A stretch of 64,000 bases of DNA from JAJRXR01 sp041987545 (GCA_041987545.1 JBHIWH010000003.1:62001-126000), one strand, 5' to 3'. Positions 44,690-54,187 are shown, numbered from the stretch's first letter. Numbers and translations are program-made. Notes: generated by a model not told the origin, from the letters alone.

Positions 44690-46258
44690 ATGAACACCAA
44701 CCGCAAGACTCTCGCTCTCAGCATGCTCGCTGGCGCCGCCCTGGCCGCGCCGGTCAACGCCCAGATGTTCGAGACCGCCATCGGCTCCGAGACCGACGAC
44801 GTGCTCGACGACACCATCTGGGTCCAGCAGAACCCCGCCGGCTTCGCGCCCGGCCCGGTCTCCGCCGGCTGGACGTCCACCGCCGACGGCATCTTCGGCG
44901 ACGACATCTACGTCGTGCACCAGGACGGAACCGGCGCCTACGTCTGGGACACGCTCCTCCGCACGCCCGGCCGCGAGCAGGGCAACGAGATCGTCGTCAG
45001 CCCCGACGGCTTCACCCTCGTCTCCGAGGCCTCGTCGCCCCCCGGCTTCCCGCCCGGGCTCGAGATCGTCCTCACCCGCCTCGACCCCTTCGGCGTTCCC
45101 ACCTGGTCGCGCCGCTACACCGGCACCGCCTTCATCGGCGACACCCAGGGCGGCGCCGACGTCTACCAGGTCTCCGACTCCTCCATCGCCGCCTCCGGCC
45201 GCGTCGCCGCCCCCACCATCCCCATGCCCCAGGCCGGCGTCGCCTTCCGCACCGGGCCCTTCGGCGCCCCCCTCTGGGCCAACTACTACTTCGACCCCTT
45301 CCTCGGCGCCGAGAACTTCGGCTCCTTCGCCGACATCCACGAGTACCGCACCGCCGACGGCGACATCCACTTCATCGTCACCGGATACCTCTCCGACATG
45401 GGCGGCGCCCCCGGCTCGCGTGACACCCTCGTCGCGCGGCTCGACGGCGCCGGCGGCGTCGTCTGGTCCAACCTCTACCGCTTCGACTACGGCGAGGAGG
45501 GCCTGGGCGTCGAGGTCGCGGCCAACGGCGAGATCATCGTCACCGGCCTCGAGCACGACCCCGACGCCGACTCCTCCTTCATGATGCGCCTCCGGCCCGA
45601 CGGCTCGCTCGTCTGGTACAACCGCTACTTCGGCTTCGACGCCGTCGACGGCTCCGTCCGCGAGGTCGGCGGCTCACGCATCGCCACCGTCGGCGTCGGC
45701 TCGACGCCCGTCGCCGGCGACTCCGAGGCCCTGCTCCTCCGCACCGACGGGGCGGGCATCCCGATCGGCGTCAGCGCCTACGGCGGCGACCGCCGAGAGG
45801 CCGGCGACGCCATCGACCTCACCCCCGACGGCTTCGTCATCGGCGCGCACACCGACTCCTTCGCCTTCGGCGCCGAGGACTTCTACACCCTCCGCACCGA
45901 CCTGGCCGGCAAGACCGGCTGCGAGCAGGACCGCCAGGTCGCCTTCGACTTCTTCCAGCCCCAGATCATCGAGCTGCAGCTCCGCGGCCTCGAGATCCCG
46001 CAGAACCTCACCTGGCAGTGGGAGTACCTCAAGCCCGAGCTGCCCATCGAGGAGGTCTGCGACACCGGCGGCTGCCCCGACTGCGCCGCCGAGTGGGCCC
46101 CGCCCTTCGCCGTCAGCGACTTCTCCGACGTCATCGCCTTCCTCACCGCGTTCTCGGCCTGCGAGCCGTGCGCCGCGGCACTCGCCCCGCCCGTCGCCTC
46201 CTGCGACTTCTCCGACGTCGTCGCCTTCCTGGCCACCTTCGGGGCCCCCTGCCCCTGA
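44690..46258 (+). CDS. Secreted SBBP-type beta-propeller protein with GC-type dockerin tail (tandem copy 2)
   Basis: 522 residues, a paralogue of the preceding gene. ATG 44690 follows GGAGG by nine bases. A signal peptide (LALSMLAGAALAAPVNAQ) is followed by W-containing repeats (RLDPFGVPTWSRRYTG, RLRPDGSLVWYNRYFG). The TGCEQDRQVAF hinge replaces TGCEKDW. The dockerin-like tail is AVSDFSDVIAFLTAF and CDFSDVVAFLATFG. Divergence from copy 1 is substantial, so the duplication is old, but layout and hinge are conserved. Confidence 0.85.
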   Translation: MNTNRKTLALSMLAGAALAAPVNAQMFETAIGSETDDVLDDTIWVQQNPAGFAPGPVSAGWTSTADGIFGDDIYVVHQDGTGAYVWDTLLRTPGREQGNEIVVSPDGFTLVSEASSPPGFPPGLEIVLTRLDPFGVPTWSRRYTGTAFIGDTQGGADVYQVSDSSIAASGRVAAPTIPMPQAGVAFRTGPFGAPLWANYYFDPFLGAENFGSFADIHEYRTADGDIHFIVTGYLSDMGGAPGSRDTLVARLDGAGGVVWSNLYRFDYGEEGLGVEVAANGEIIVTGLEHDPDADSSFMMRLRPDGSLVWYNRYFGFDAVDGSVREVGGSRIATVGVGSTPVAGDSEALLLRTDGAGIPIGVSAYGGDRREAGDAIDLTPDGFVIGAHTDSFAFGAEDFYTLRTDLAGKTGCEQDRQVAFDFFQPQIIELQLRGLEIPQNLTWQWEYLKPELPIEEVCDTGGCPDCAAEWAPPFAVSDFSDVIAFLTAFSACEPCAAALAPPVASCDFSDVVAFLATFGAPCP

Positions 46259-46319
46259 GCGTGTGCCCCGCACACACCATCCCAACCTGACCCCGGAGTG
46301 AGAGCCGGGACAGGCGAGC

Positions 46320-46361
46320 ACGCCCGGGCGGGAGCCGCAACCCGCTCGGGCGTCGCTCTTT
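46320..46361 (+). terminator. Hairpin terminator candidate after tandem copy 2
   Basis: ACGCCCGGGCGGG (46320-46332) pairs with CCCGCTCGGGCGT (46341-46353) with one G:U pair in 13, an 8-base loop and then CGCTCTTT. With the similar hairpin after copy 1, it suggests the tandem genes are separate transcripts. Confidence 0.6.
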
Positions 46362-46465
46362 GCGATTCCCCGATAGGAACCGGCCCCCCGGATCTCGCTG
46401 TTGACCCTGGACGGGGGGCGCCGCCGTACTGGACGATGGACGCACGCACCGAGGAGGGAACACCC

Positions 46466-48013
46466 ATGAACGCCACGACACGAACGATCGGCGCCGCCGC
46501 CCTCGCGACCGCCCTGACGACGGGACTGCTCGCCGCCCCCGCCGGAGCCCAGACCTTCGAGCGTGCGCTGGGCACGCCCACCGCCTCCGAGCAGGCCAAC
46601 TTCATCGCCCCCACCGCCGCCGGCGGCTACATCATCACCGGACGCGACTCGACCTCCGGCTTCAACTCTCCCTACGTCGCCCGCGTCGACTCCAACGACG
46701 CCATCCTCTGGCAGCAGGTCTACATCGGTCCGGGCGACCGCGTCGTCCACGACGTCCTCGAGGGGCCCGGCAACTCCACCGTCTGCACCGTCGGCGACTC
46801 GGGCACGCCCGGTTTCGGCCGCGGCATCTTCAAGCTCGATTCGACCGGCGCCATGGTCTGGCGATTCCTCTACGAGGGCTCGAACAACCTCGCCGACATC
46901 AAGATGGACCGCGTCCCCGGCGGCGGGTACGTCTTCACAGGCGGCCTCCGGCCCACCGGCACCACCGCCCTGTGGCCCATGCTCACACGCGTGGACGAGA
47001 ACGGGCTGCCGATGTGGAACCGCATCTACGGCCACAGCATCCTCGGCAACAACCTCGACGCCAAGCTCGAGGACGTCCGCGCCTTCATCGACCGCGGCGG
47101 CTCGCTCGCCTTCATCGCCTGCGGCACGCTCTCCCGCGTCGGCGACCCCAACGACCAGGGCCGCGCACTCGTCATGCGCCTCGACGCCGGCGGCAACGTC
47201 GTCTGGGCCTACTCCTACGGCTTCGCCGACAACTCGCTCCTCGAGGCCATCAACCTCGACATCGCCGCCAACGACGACATCATCCTCGCCTGCAACGACC
47301 TGGGCGTCGGCCTCGGCGACTCGGCGCTCATGCGCCTCGACGACACGGGCGCCTTCCTCTGGGAGATCGGCTACGAGTTCTTCGGCACGGGCGGCTCCAT
47401 GACCCAGCTGACCTCGGGCGACGTCATCATGTGCGGCCGCACCCGCAACCCCGCCATCCCCGGCGGCCAGGCCGAGACCGTCCTCCTCAAGACCAACTCC
47501 GCCGGCGTGCTCCAGTGGGCCCGGGCCTACGGCGGGGCCGGCTTCGCATTCGGGCTCGACGCGACGACCGTCCCCACCGGCTTCGTCTGCATCGGCACCA
47601 AGATCACCGGCAACCCCAGCGGCACCGCCGACATCCAGTGGGTCCGCACCGACGCCGACGGCCGCACCGGCTGCGAGACCGACGAGCCCATCATCCAGGT
47701 CTCCCGCCAGCCCAGCCGGACCGAGGAGCCCTTCGTCTCCGACACGATCTCCGGGCCCACCGGCCTGCCCCTGGCCCGCAACCCGATCACCTACCTCCGC
47801 GACGAGGTCTGCGCCCCGCCGCCCTGCCCGCTGTGCGCCTGCGACTGGGCGCCGCCCCTGGCCCAGTGCGACTTCTCCGACATCGTCGCGTTCCTCAACT
47901 CCTTCTCGGGCGGAGCCGACGGCTGCGCCTGCGCCCTGGCCGCCCCCTTCGACCAGTGCGACTTCTCCGACGTCGTCGAGTTCCTCAACCAGTTCAGCGG
48001 GGGATGCCGGTAG
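46466..48013 (+). CDS. Secreted SBBP-type beta-propeller protein with GC-type dockerin tail (tandem copy 3)
   Basis: 515 residues. ATG 46466 has GAGGAGGG upstream. A signal peptide (IGAAALATALTTGLLAAPAG) leads into units such as RVDSNDAILWQQVYIG, KLDSTGAMVWRFLYEG, RVDENGLPMWNRIYG and RLDAGGNVVWAYSYG. The hinge is RTGCETDEP. The dockerin-like tail is CDFSDIVAFLNSFSGG and CDFSDVVEFLNQFSGG, ending in Cys-Arg. It converges with the EEP-type gene nine bases away. Confidence 0.85.
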   Translation: MNATTRTIGAAALATALTTGLLAAPAGAQTFERALGTPTASEQANFIAPTAAGGYIITGRDSTSGFNSPYVARVDSNDAILWQQVYIGPGDRVVHDVLEGPGNSTVCTVGDSGTPGFGRGIFKLDSTGAMVWRFLYEGSNNLADIKMDRVPGGGYVFTGGLRPTGTTALWPMLTRVDENGLPMWNRIYGHSILGNNLDAKLEDVRAFIDRGGSLAFIACGTLSRVGDPNDQGRALVMRLDAGGNVVWAYSYGFADNSLLEAINLDIAANDDIILACNDLGVGLGDSALMRLDDTGAFLWEIGYEFFGTGGSMTQLTSGDVIMCGRTRNPAIPGGQAETVLLKTNSAGVLQWARAYGGAGFAFGLDATTVPTGFVCIGTKITGNPSGTADIQWVRTDADGRTGCETDEPIIQVSRQPSRTEEPFVSDTISGPTGLPLARNPITYLRDEVCAPPPCPLCACDWAPPLAQCDFSDIVAFLNSFSGGADGCACALAAPFDQCDFSDVVEFLNQFSGGCR

Positions 48014-48022
48014 ACGGCGGGC

Positions 48023-49075
48023 CTACTCGCCCACGCGGAATGACGCCCACACCGGGCGGTGATCGGAGCCCGTTGCCCCGCCCACGCCCGCGGCGGTCGG
48101 GCGCACATCGCCCGCGTACATCACCTGGTCGATCCGGATCCCCGGCGCCAGGGCGAAGACGCCCCGCCGTGGCTTCCACGTCGCGCCGCGCCCGACACCG
48201 ACGGATTCGTGCGCCTCTCCAAGCCCCGCCGCCCGCAGCTCGCGCAGGTGGTTCGAGCCGAACGGAGCGTTGAAATCCCCCGCGAGGATCAGCCCGTCGG
48301 GCGCGTCGGGCCCCGACAGCCGGGCTTCCGCCCACGCGCCCAGCATCGCCGCCTGGCGCCGCTGCTCGGCGACCGCCTTCCGCGACAGCGGCGCCCACAG
48401 GTGCACGCACACGATCTCGATCTCCGCCCCGCCGTGCTCGACCGACACGACCAGCGACGGCGAGTCCCACCGCCACCCCTCGGGCCCGAACGCGGGCGCC
48501 CGCACAAAGGGCGTCTTGCTCAGCACCGCCTCGCCGTACGCCCCGCCGCCAGGAAGCTCGACGATGTGCGGGTACGCCCCGCCCAGCTCGCGCCGGACGG
48601 CGTGCGACCACGACCCCCGGTACTCCTGGATCAGCACGACATCGGGATCGACGCGCCGCACCTCGCGGATGAACGCCCCCGGGTCGTCGTTGACATAGAG
48701 GACGTTGGCGCTCATGACGACGAGGTCGCCCTCTGCTCGTCCCCCGCCGGACGCCGGGACGTGCGACCACGCCGCGGGCCCGAGCGTGATTGCGACCAGC
48801 AGCCCCACCACCGCCGCCAGCATCCGCCGCCGCATGGCGACCGCGAGCAGGCAGACCGCGACGAGGGCGACACCCGTGTGGAATGTGAAGCTCTGAACAA
48901 GGAGTGCCGCGAAGGTGAGCCCGGTCTCGAGCGAGCCGCTCCGAGTTGGGTCGGGATTCCAAGCCCACGCGCAGATCTGCGCGACGACGAAGGTGATCAC
49001 GCCGAGCCAGGCCACCGCCGCCAGCACGCGCGCGAACCGGGCCCGGGGGCGGGACGAACGGGACCGCGTCGTCAT
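48023..49075 (-). CDS. Membrane-anchored endonuclease/exonuclease/phosphatase (EEP) family protein
   Basis: 350 residues. ATG 49075 starts into an N-terminal membrane part: three or four hydrophobic segments (LAAVAWLGVITFVVAQICAW, GVALVAVCLLAVAM, AAVVGLLVAITLG). The catalytic domain at about residues 115-348 has VMSANVLYVNDDPGAF, VVLIQEYRG (Glu ligand), LILAGDFNAPFGS and GSDHRPVWASF, the classic EEP motifs. Substrates in the family include nucleic acids, phosphoinositides and sphingomyelin; no choice can be made. The active site probably faces the periplasm. Confidence 0.82.
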   Translation of the reverse strand: MTTRSRSSRPRARFARVLAAVAWLGVITFVVAQICAWAWNPDPTRSGSLETGLTFAALLVQSFTFHTGVALVAVCLLAVAMRRRMLAAVVGLLVAITLGPAAWSHVPASGGGRAEGDLVVMSANVLYVNDDPGAFIREVRRVDPDVVLIQEYRGSWSHAVRRELGGAYPHIVELPGGGAYGEAVLSKTPFVRAPAFGPEGWRWDSPSLVVSVEHGGAEIEIVCVHLWAPLSRKAVAEQRRQAAMLGAWAEARLSGPDAPDGLILAGDFNAPFGSNHLRELRAAGLGEAHESVGVGRGATWKPRRGVFALAPGIRIDQVMYAGDVRPTAAGVGGATGSDHRPVWASFRVGE

Positions 49076-49198
49076 GCGGGGGGTACGACCGAACGAAGGC
49101 CGGGTTCGCGGCTGCCCCGCTCCGAGCAACCGAAGAACGGGCCCTCTCCCCCTGTTGGGCGATTGCCGAGGGCTCTGAGAAACGAAATAGTCCCCACC

Positions 49199-50014
49199 TT
49201 GCCCGACCAAGACCCCGACCGACAACCCCTCGACGAGGCCGACGTCCGCACGATCGTGCGACTGGTCGCCAGCGCGTCGGCCGGCGACCGCCCGGCGCCC
49301 GAGCGCAAGCGCCGCCTGATGAGCGGCCTCGCCGAGATCGTCGGCGCCGACGCCTGGATCTGGGTCGTCAGCCGCCTCGACGCCGACAACAAGCCCACCG
49401 CGCTCAACCTCATGCACGACGGGCTCGACGAGTCACAGCTCGCCCTCGTCTTCGAGGCCTCGTACTCGCCCGACGCGCCCCCGCCCGAGAACGAGCCGTT
49501 CATCCGCGAGATGTCACGCGGCCTGCCCGTCACCAGGCGACGCGAGGACCTCGTCCCAGACCCCGACTGGCGCGACGACCCGCACTACGAGCGATTCCGC
49601 GCCCCCATCGGCCTCGACGAGTTCATCTTCGCCGGCTTCCCCTTCGGCGACGGGCTCTTCAGCGCCGTCGGCCTGCACCGCAAGACCGGCAAGCCCGCCT
49701 TCGGCGTCCGCGATCGCAGACTGGCGCACATCGTCGTCGCCGAGGTCGAGTGGCTCCACCGCGCCGGCCTCCCGGGCGACGACGGCGCCAGGAGCGAGGG
49801 CCTCTCGCCCAGGCACCGGACCGTCTTCGGCCTGCTCATGCAGGGCTGGCGACGCAACCAGATCGCCGAGCACCTCGGCATCTCCGAACACACCGCCCGC
49901 GACCACATGCGGGCCGTCTACCGACACTTCGGCGCCGCCGACCACCTCGAGCTGATCTCCCGGTTCATGCACGGCGACGGCGGCGACGTGCCAGGCTCCC
50001 GCCCGGCCCGCTGA
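49199..50014 (+). CDS. LuxR-type transcriptional regulator
   Basis: 271 residues starting at TTG 49199, the best available start because no in-frame ATG/GTG precedes the conserved part. The C-terminal 65 residues are a LuxR helix-turn-helix (LSPRHRTVFGLLMQGWRRNQ, then IAEHLGISEHTARDHMRAVY). The N-terminal 200 residues are an unassigned alpha/beta sensing domain, perhaps GAF/PAS-like, with no receiver Asp pattern. It ends in a strong terminator and is divergent from the EEP gene. Confidence 0.8.
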   Translation: MPDQDPDRQPLDEADVRTIVRLVASASAGDRPAPERKRRLMSGLAEIVGADAWIWVVSRLDADNKPTALNLMHDGLDESQLALVFEASYSPDAPPPENEPFIREMSRGLPVTRRREDLVPDPDWRDDPHYERFRAPIGLDEFIFAGFPFGDGLFSAVGLHRKTGKPAFGVRDRRLAHIVVAEVEWLHRAGLPGDDGARSEGLSPRHRTVFGLLMQGWRRNQIAEHLGISEHTARDHMRAVYRHFGAADHLELISRFMHGDGGDVPGSRPAR

Positions 50015-50110
50015 GACGCGCCCACACCGGCACACCCCCAAGGGGGATTGTCCGGCCACCACCGGCCGCACTAGCCTCACCGCGATCGACACCAGGACGC
50101 GACAGGGGGG

Positions 50111-50154
50111 ACGAGGGCGCCGCCACTGACCCGTGCGGCGCCCTCGTTGGTTTT
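50111..50154 (+). terminator. Strong intrinsic terminator after the LuxR gene
   Basis: ACGAGGGCGCCGC (50111-50123) and GCGGCGCCCTCGT (50135-50147) form a perfect 13-bp stem with an 11-base loop, followed by TGGTTTT. It lies 97 bases past the LuxR stop and 33 bases before the clpB stop on the other strand. Confidence 0.8.
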
Positions 50155-50186
50155 GGAGTCGACGCCGACACGCCGAGCGCCTCGGG

Positions 50187-52928
50187 CTAGGCGCCCGCGC
50201 CGGTCGCGGAGCCCGCGCGCTCGAACACGAACCGCCCGTCCGCAACGCCCACGCGCACCGTGTCACCCGGACCGAACTCGCCCGCGAGGATCTTGCTCGC
50301 AAGCGGGTTCTCGACTCGCTGCTGGATGACGCGCTTGAGTGGCCTGGCGCCGTACGCCGGGTCGTACCCCTCGCTCGCCAGCTGCGCCTTGGCCTCGTCC
50401 GTGATCTCGAACCCGATCTCACGGTCGGCCAGGCGCTGCCTGAGGTGCCGCGTCTGGATCTCCACGATCGGCGCCAGCGCCTCCCGCGTCAGCTGGTGGT
50501 ACACGACCACCTCGTCGATCCGGTTCAGCAGCTCCGGCCGGAAGAACTGCTCGCGCATCCCGACGTCCAGCCGCGCCCGGATCTCGCCCTCGCCCATGTC
50601 CGGGCGGAGGCCGGCGCCCTCGATGTCCGCGCCCGGCCCGCGACGCACCAGATCCCGCACCGCGGCCTCGATCTCCCAGTCCTCGGCGCCCTTCTCCGTC
50701 ATCTCCTGGATCTTCTGCGACCCCAGGTTTGACGTCATGACCACGATCGCGTTGCGGAAGTCCACCGTCCGGCCCTGACCATCGGTCAGCCGCCCGTCGT
50801 CGAGCAGCTGCAGCAAGACGTTGAACACGTCCGGGTGCGCCTTCTCGACCTCATCCAGCAGAATCACGCAGTACGGTCGGCGCCGGACGGCCTCCGTCAG
50901 CGCCCCGCCCTCCTCGTACCCCACATACCCCGGGGGCGCCCCGATCAGGCGGCTGACCGCGTGCTTCTCCATGTACTCCGACATGTCGATGCGGACCATC
51001 GCCTCCTCGGTGTCGAACAGGAACTGCGCCAGCGTCTTGCACGTCTCGGTCTTGCCCACGCCCGTGGGGCCAAGGAACAGGAAGCTGCCGATGGGCCGGT
51101 TCGGGTCGCCCAGCCCGGCCCTCGACCGCCGGACGGCGTCCGCGACGACGCGCAGCGCCTCGTCCTGCCCCACCACCCGCTCGCGCAGGTGCTCCTCCAT
51201 CCGCGTCAGCTTCTCGCGCTCGGTCTCGACCAGCTTGCTCACCGGGATCCCCGTCCACCGCGCCACGACCGACGCGATCTGCTCGGCGTCCACCTCCTCC
51301 TTGATCAGCGTCTCGCCGGTCGCCTCGCGCTCGCGCAGGTCCTGCTCGGCCCGCTCGTACCGCTTCTCCAGGTCCTTGATGTCCCCGTACTGGATCCGGG
51401 CGGCCGTCTCGAGGTCGCCGCGCCGCTGCGCCTGCTCCAGCTCGACCTTCTTGGCCTCGATCTCGCTCTTGACCGAGTTGATGGCGTCCATGTCCGCCTT
51501 CTCGGCCTCCCACCGGGCCGTCAACGCCGCGTTCTGCTCGCCCAGCTCGGCCAGCTCCCTCTCGATCCGCGCCAGCTCCCGATCCTCGGTGGGACGGGCA
51601 TCCTGCCCGTCTCTCTTCCCCTCCTTCTCCGCGATCCGGATCGCTTCTCGCTCCATCTCCAGCTGCATGATCCGCCGGCGAAGCTCATCAAGCTCCGTCG
51701 GCATCGAGTCGTTCTCCATCCGCAGCGCGCTGGCCGCCTCATCAATGAGATCGATGGCCTTGTCGGGCAGGAACCGGTCGGCGATGTACCGGTGGCTCAG
51801 GTTCGCCGCCGCCAGGATGGCCCCGTCCTGGATCCGGACGCCGTGGTGCGTCTCGTACCGCTCCTTCAAGCCCCGCAGGATCGCGACGGTTTCTTCAACG
51901 CTCGGCTGATCGACCACGATCGGCTGGAACCGCCGCTCGAACGCCGGGTCCTTCTCGATGTGCTTGCGGTACTCGTCCAGCGTCGTCGCGCCGATCGCAC
52001 GCAGCTCGCCCCGCGCCAGCGCTGGCTTGAGCATGTTCCCCGCGCTCACCGCGCCCTCGGCCGCCCCCGCCCCGAGGATCGTGTGCAGCTCGTCGATGAA
52101 CAGGATGATCTCGCCGTCGCTCGCCGTCACCTCGCGCAGGACGGCCTTGAGCCGCTCCTCGAACTCGCCCCGGAACTTCGCCCCGGCCAAGAGCGCGCCG
52201 ACGTCCAGCGCGATGATCCGCTTGCCGACCATCGACTCGGGCGCGTCGCGGTTGATGATCCGCAGCGCGATGCCCTCGGCGATCGCCGTCTTGCCCACGC
52301 CAGGCTCCCCGATCAGCACCGGGTTGTTCTTGGTCCGACGGCTGAGCACCTGCATGCACCGCCGGATCTCCTCGTCACGCCCGATGACCGGGTCCAGCTT
52401 GCCCTGCTGGGCCTTCTCGGTCAGGTCGATGCCGTACTTCTTGAGCGCCTCGAGATTGCTCTCGGCCTCCGGGTCGTTGACGTGCTCGACGCCCGACGCC
52501 TTGCGGATCTGCTCGACCGCGTCGGCGATGTTCCTCTTCTCGACGCCCAGCGTGGACAGCAGCTCCGCCGCCCCGCCCTTGACCTCGGCCAGGGCGAGCA
52601 GCAGGTGCTCGCTCGACACGTACGCGTCCGAGCGCGACTTCGCCTCCGCGTCCGCCTTGGCGAGGATCTCCATGATCGCCCGCCCGCCCGAGCCGGCGCC
52701 GCTGGACGTCGTGGGCAGGCGCCCGATCTCGCTCTCGGCGATCTGGGCCACGCGGGCCGGGTCCACCCCGGTCTTCTCCAGGATCGACCACGCGGCGCCC
52801 CCCCGCTCCTCGAGCAGGGCGCGGAGCACGTGCAGCCCGGACACCTCCGGGTTCGACCGCCCCACCGCGTCCTGCTGGGCGCCCGCCAGGGCTCTCTGGG
52901 CCATCGTCGTCAGGCGTTCTGGGTTCAT
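50187..52928 (-). CDS. clpB: ATP-dependent chaperone ClpB
   Basis: 913 residues. Clp_N spans about residues 1-140; Walker A of AAA1 is IGEPGVGKTAIAEG (near 211) and that of AAA2 is GPTGVGKTETC (near 622). The coiled-coil M domain (about 400-540) makes it ClpB rather than ClpA/C. It disaggregates proteins with DnaK. The M domain holds an in-frame insertion, GKRDGQDARPTED (near residue 442), encoded by a dispersed palindrome at 51593-51611. ATG 52928 is the start. It converges with the LuxR gene and terminator. Confidence 0.95.
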   Translation of the reverse strand: MNPERLTTMAQRALAGAQQDAVGRSNPEVSGLHVLRALLEERGGAAWSILEKTGVDPARVAQIAESEIGRLPTTSSGAGSGGRAIMEILAKADAEAKSRSDAYVSSEHLLLALAEVKGGAAELLSTLGVEKRNIADAVEQIRKASGVEHVNDPEAESNLEALKKYGIDLTEKAQQGKLDPVIGRDEEIRRCMQVLSRRTKNNPVLIGEPGVGKTAIAEGIALRIINRDAPESMVGKRIIALDVGALLAGAKFRGEFEERLKAVLREVTASDGEIILFIDELHTILGAGAAEGAVSAGNMLKPALARGELRAIGATTLDEYRKHIEKDPAFERRFQPIVVDQPSVEETVAILRGLKERYETHHGVRIQDGAILAAANLSHRYIADRFLPDKAIDLIDEAASALRMENDSMPTELDELRRRIMQLEMEREAIRIAEKEGKRDGQDARPTEDRELARIERELAELGEQNAALTARWEAEKADMDAINSVKSEIEAKKVELEQAQRRGDLETAARIQYGDIKDLEKRYERAEQDLREREATGETLIKEEVDAEQIASVVARWTGIPVSKLVETEREKLTRMEEHLRERVVGQDEALRVVADAVRRSRAGLGDPNRPIGSFLFLGPTGVGKTETCKTLAQFLFDTEEAMVRIDMSEYMEKHAVSRLIGAPPGYVGYEEGGALTEAVRRRPYCVILLDEVEKAHPDVFNVLLQLLDDGRLTDGQGRTVDFRNAIVVMTSNLGSQKIQEMTEKGAEDWEIEAAVRDLVRRGPGADIEGAGLRPDMGEGEIRARLDVGMREQFFRPELLNRIDEVVVYHQLTREALAPIVEIQTRHLRQRLADREIGFEITDEAKAQLASEGYDPAYGARPLKRVIQQRVENPLASKILAGEFGPGDTVRVGVADGRFVFERAGSATGAGA
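51593..51611. repeat. Dispersed palindrome inserted in clpB
   Basis: GACGGGCA (51593-51600), spacer TCC, TGCCCGTC (51604-51611): a perfect 8-bp palindrome inside the M-domain coding sequence. In translation the insert reads DGQDARPT, which resembles residues made by dispersed 'GGGACGGGCATCCTGCCCGTC'-type repeats in other planctomycete-like genomes (from memory). Confidence 0.65.
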
Positions 52929-53101
52929 GCCCAGGGGCGATGCAACAAGCGCGCCCGCCCCGCCCGGGCCGCCGACCCCCGTCAGGGCCCCGGAACGCCC
53001 CCCCGGCTGCCGAACTGACAGACCACCGCCCAGGTCCGCCCCACTTTGGGCAGCGGACAGGCCGCGGCGTGCTCAAGTGCGATCCGGTCTCGGGCCCGGG
53101 C

Positions 53102-53311
53102 TCAGGCCGACACGTCCAGGCGCCGCCCGGTCTCGCCGGGCCCCGGCTCGGCCGCGATCCGCCCCCGGGCCTCGGCCCCGACACGGGCCGCCTCCCGGAT
53201 CAGGCCGACCAGGGCGTCTCCCTGCCGCTCGGCGGCGTCCAGGGTCTTGCGGGCGACCGCGACGCTGACCTGGCTGGAGAGATCGACACCGCCGAGGGCT
53301 GAGACGTTCAT
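53102..53311 (-). CDS. Small YjfB-like putative motility protein
   Basis: 69 residues from ATG 53311. The sequence VSALGGVDLSSQVSVAVARK with a following helix (TLDAAERQGDALVGLI) and a GRRLDVSA end matches the short YjfB-type putative motility proteins (PF14070). No flagellar genes are in the window. The longer frame upstream is Arg/Gly-rich and looks non-coding, so the ATG is preferred. Confidence 0.65.
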   Translation of the reverse strand: MNVSALGGVDLSSQVSVAVARKTLDAAERQGDALVGLIREAARVGAEARGRIAAEPGPGETGRRLDVSA

Positions 53312-53883
53312 GCCCGGACCATCGACGTTCTGGGGGCCCCGCTTGACGCCGAGCCGCGGCCGCCCGGGCGATCGCCGTTCTCGGCCGGGTCTGGGCAAAG
53401 CAAGAGCGCGTCGGGCCGCCCTGCGGCGCCCCCCGGAGCGTGCTCGAAACCCCAGAGCTAGGTGGGCGCCCCTCGCCGGATCCCGACCTTCCACTCGATG
53501 GAGGCCTGGTCTTCGTCCGGACCTGAGAGGGCTCCCTCTGGGTTTCACAAGGGCTCGAACACATGTGCTCCGGGACGCCACAAAGCGGCCCGACGCGCCC
53601 GCACGACCATACATCGGCCCACGCCCGGACGCGACCGGAATCTCCGCCCCGCCCCCAAACTCGGCGGGCGCCCCGGCCCGGGAACTGACCCGCCCCGCCC
53701 CGCGTACCGGACCCCGGTGTTGACCGCCCCCCGGGAGGCAGGTACAACACCACCCGCGCCCAGGCCCGACGAGGGGCCCACCACAAGCCGCGCGGGGGCG
53801 GGCCACCCCCACCGCCCGCCGAGCCCACCCACACGCCGCAGCGTCCGCGACCAGACGACCGCGATCACACGAGAGGTGACCAC
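53312..53883. other. 572-bp region without a recognised gene, contains a promoter candidate
   Basis: Lies between the YjfB-like gene and the small lipoprotein gene, which are divergent. Open frames here are Arg/Pro/Gly-rich and look non-coding. A sigma-70-type promoter candidate is at 53720-53748. Nothing else was recognised. Confidence 0.45.
53720..53748 (+). promoter_or_regulatory. Sigma-70-like promoter candidate for the small lipoprotein gene
   Basis: TTGACC (53720-53725) and TACAAC (53743-53748) are separated by exactly 17 bp, close to the canonical spacing. It lies about 135 bp upstream of the ATG at 53884. The match is among the best in the window. Confidence 0.5.
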
Positions 53884-54159
53884 ATGACCCGACGCGCCGT
53901 TCTCAACACCGTCGCCCTCGCGGCCGCGGCGACCCTCGTCGCCGGCTGCTCGCACGGGCCCAAGCACGCCGGCAACGTCGGCAAGTACCGCAACAACCCC
54001 TCGCCGGCGCTGACCACCCTCGCCAAGCGCCCGGCCGACAACCGCAACACCATGGCCATCATGGAAGACACCAACTGGCGGATGTTCTGGGAGGACACCG
54101 GCCGGGTCCTCTACCTCGACCGGCCCAGCCGACTGAGCCCCAAGCCCATCCCCTACTGA
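53884..54159 (+). CDS. Small lipoprotein of unknown function
   Basis: 91 residues from ATG 53884, with GAGAGGTG a few bases upstream. The lipobox LVAGCSHG places Cys at about residue 22. The mature part is short with a conserved-looking block (TMAIMEDTNWRMFWEDTGRV, here as NWRMFWEDTGR) and a Pro/Arg end. A perfect-stem terminator follows 29 bases later, so it is a single-gene transcript. No family was recognised. Confidence 0.75.
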   Translation: MTRRAVLNTVALAAAATLVAGCSHGPKHAGNVGKYRNNPSPALTTLAKRPADNRNTMAIMEDTNWRMFWEDTGRVLYLDRPSRLSPKPIPY

Positions 54160-54187
54160 TCCACGGGCAATCCACCGCGCACGAACA

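Noticed and set aside
53312..53812. Upstream extension of the YjfB-like frame
   Set aside because: Arg/Gly-rich with no domain; the conserved sequence starts at the ATG at 53311.
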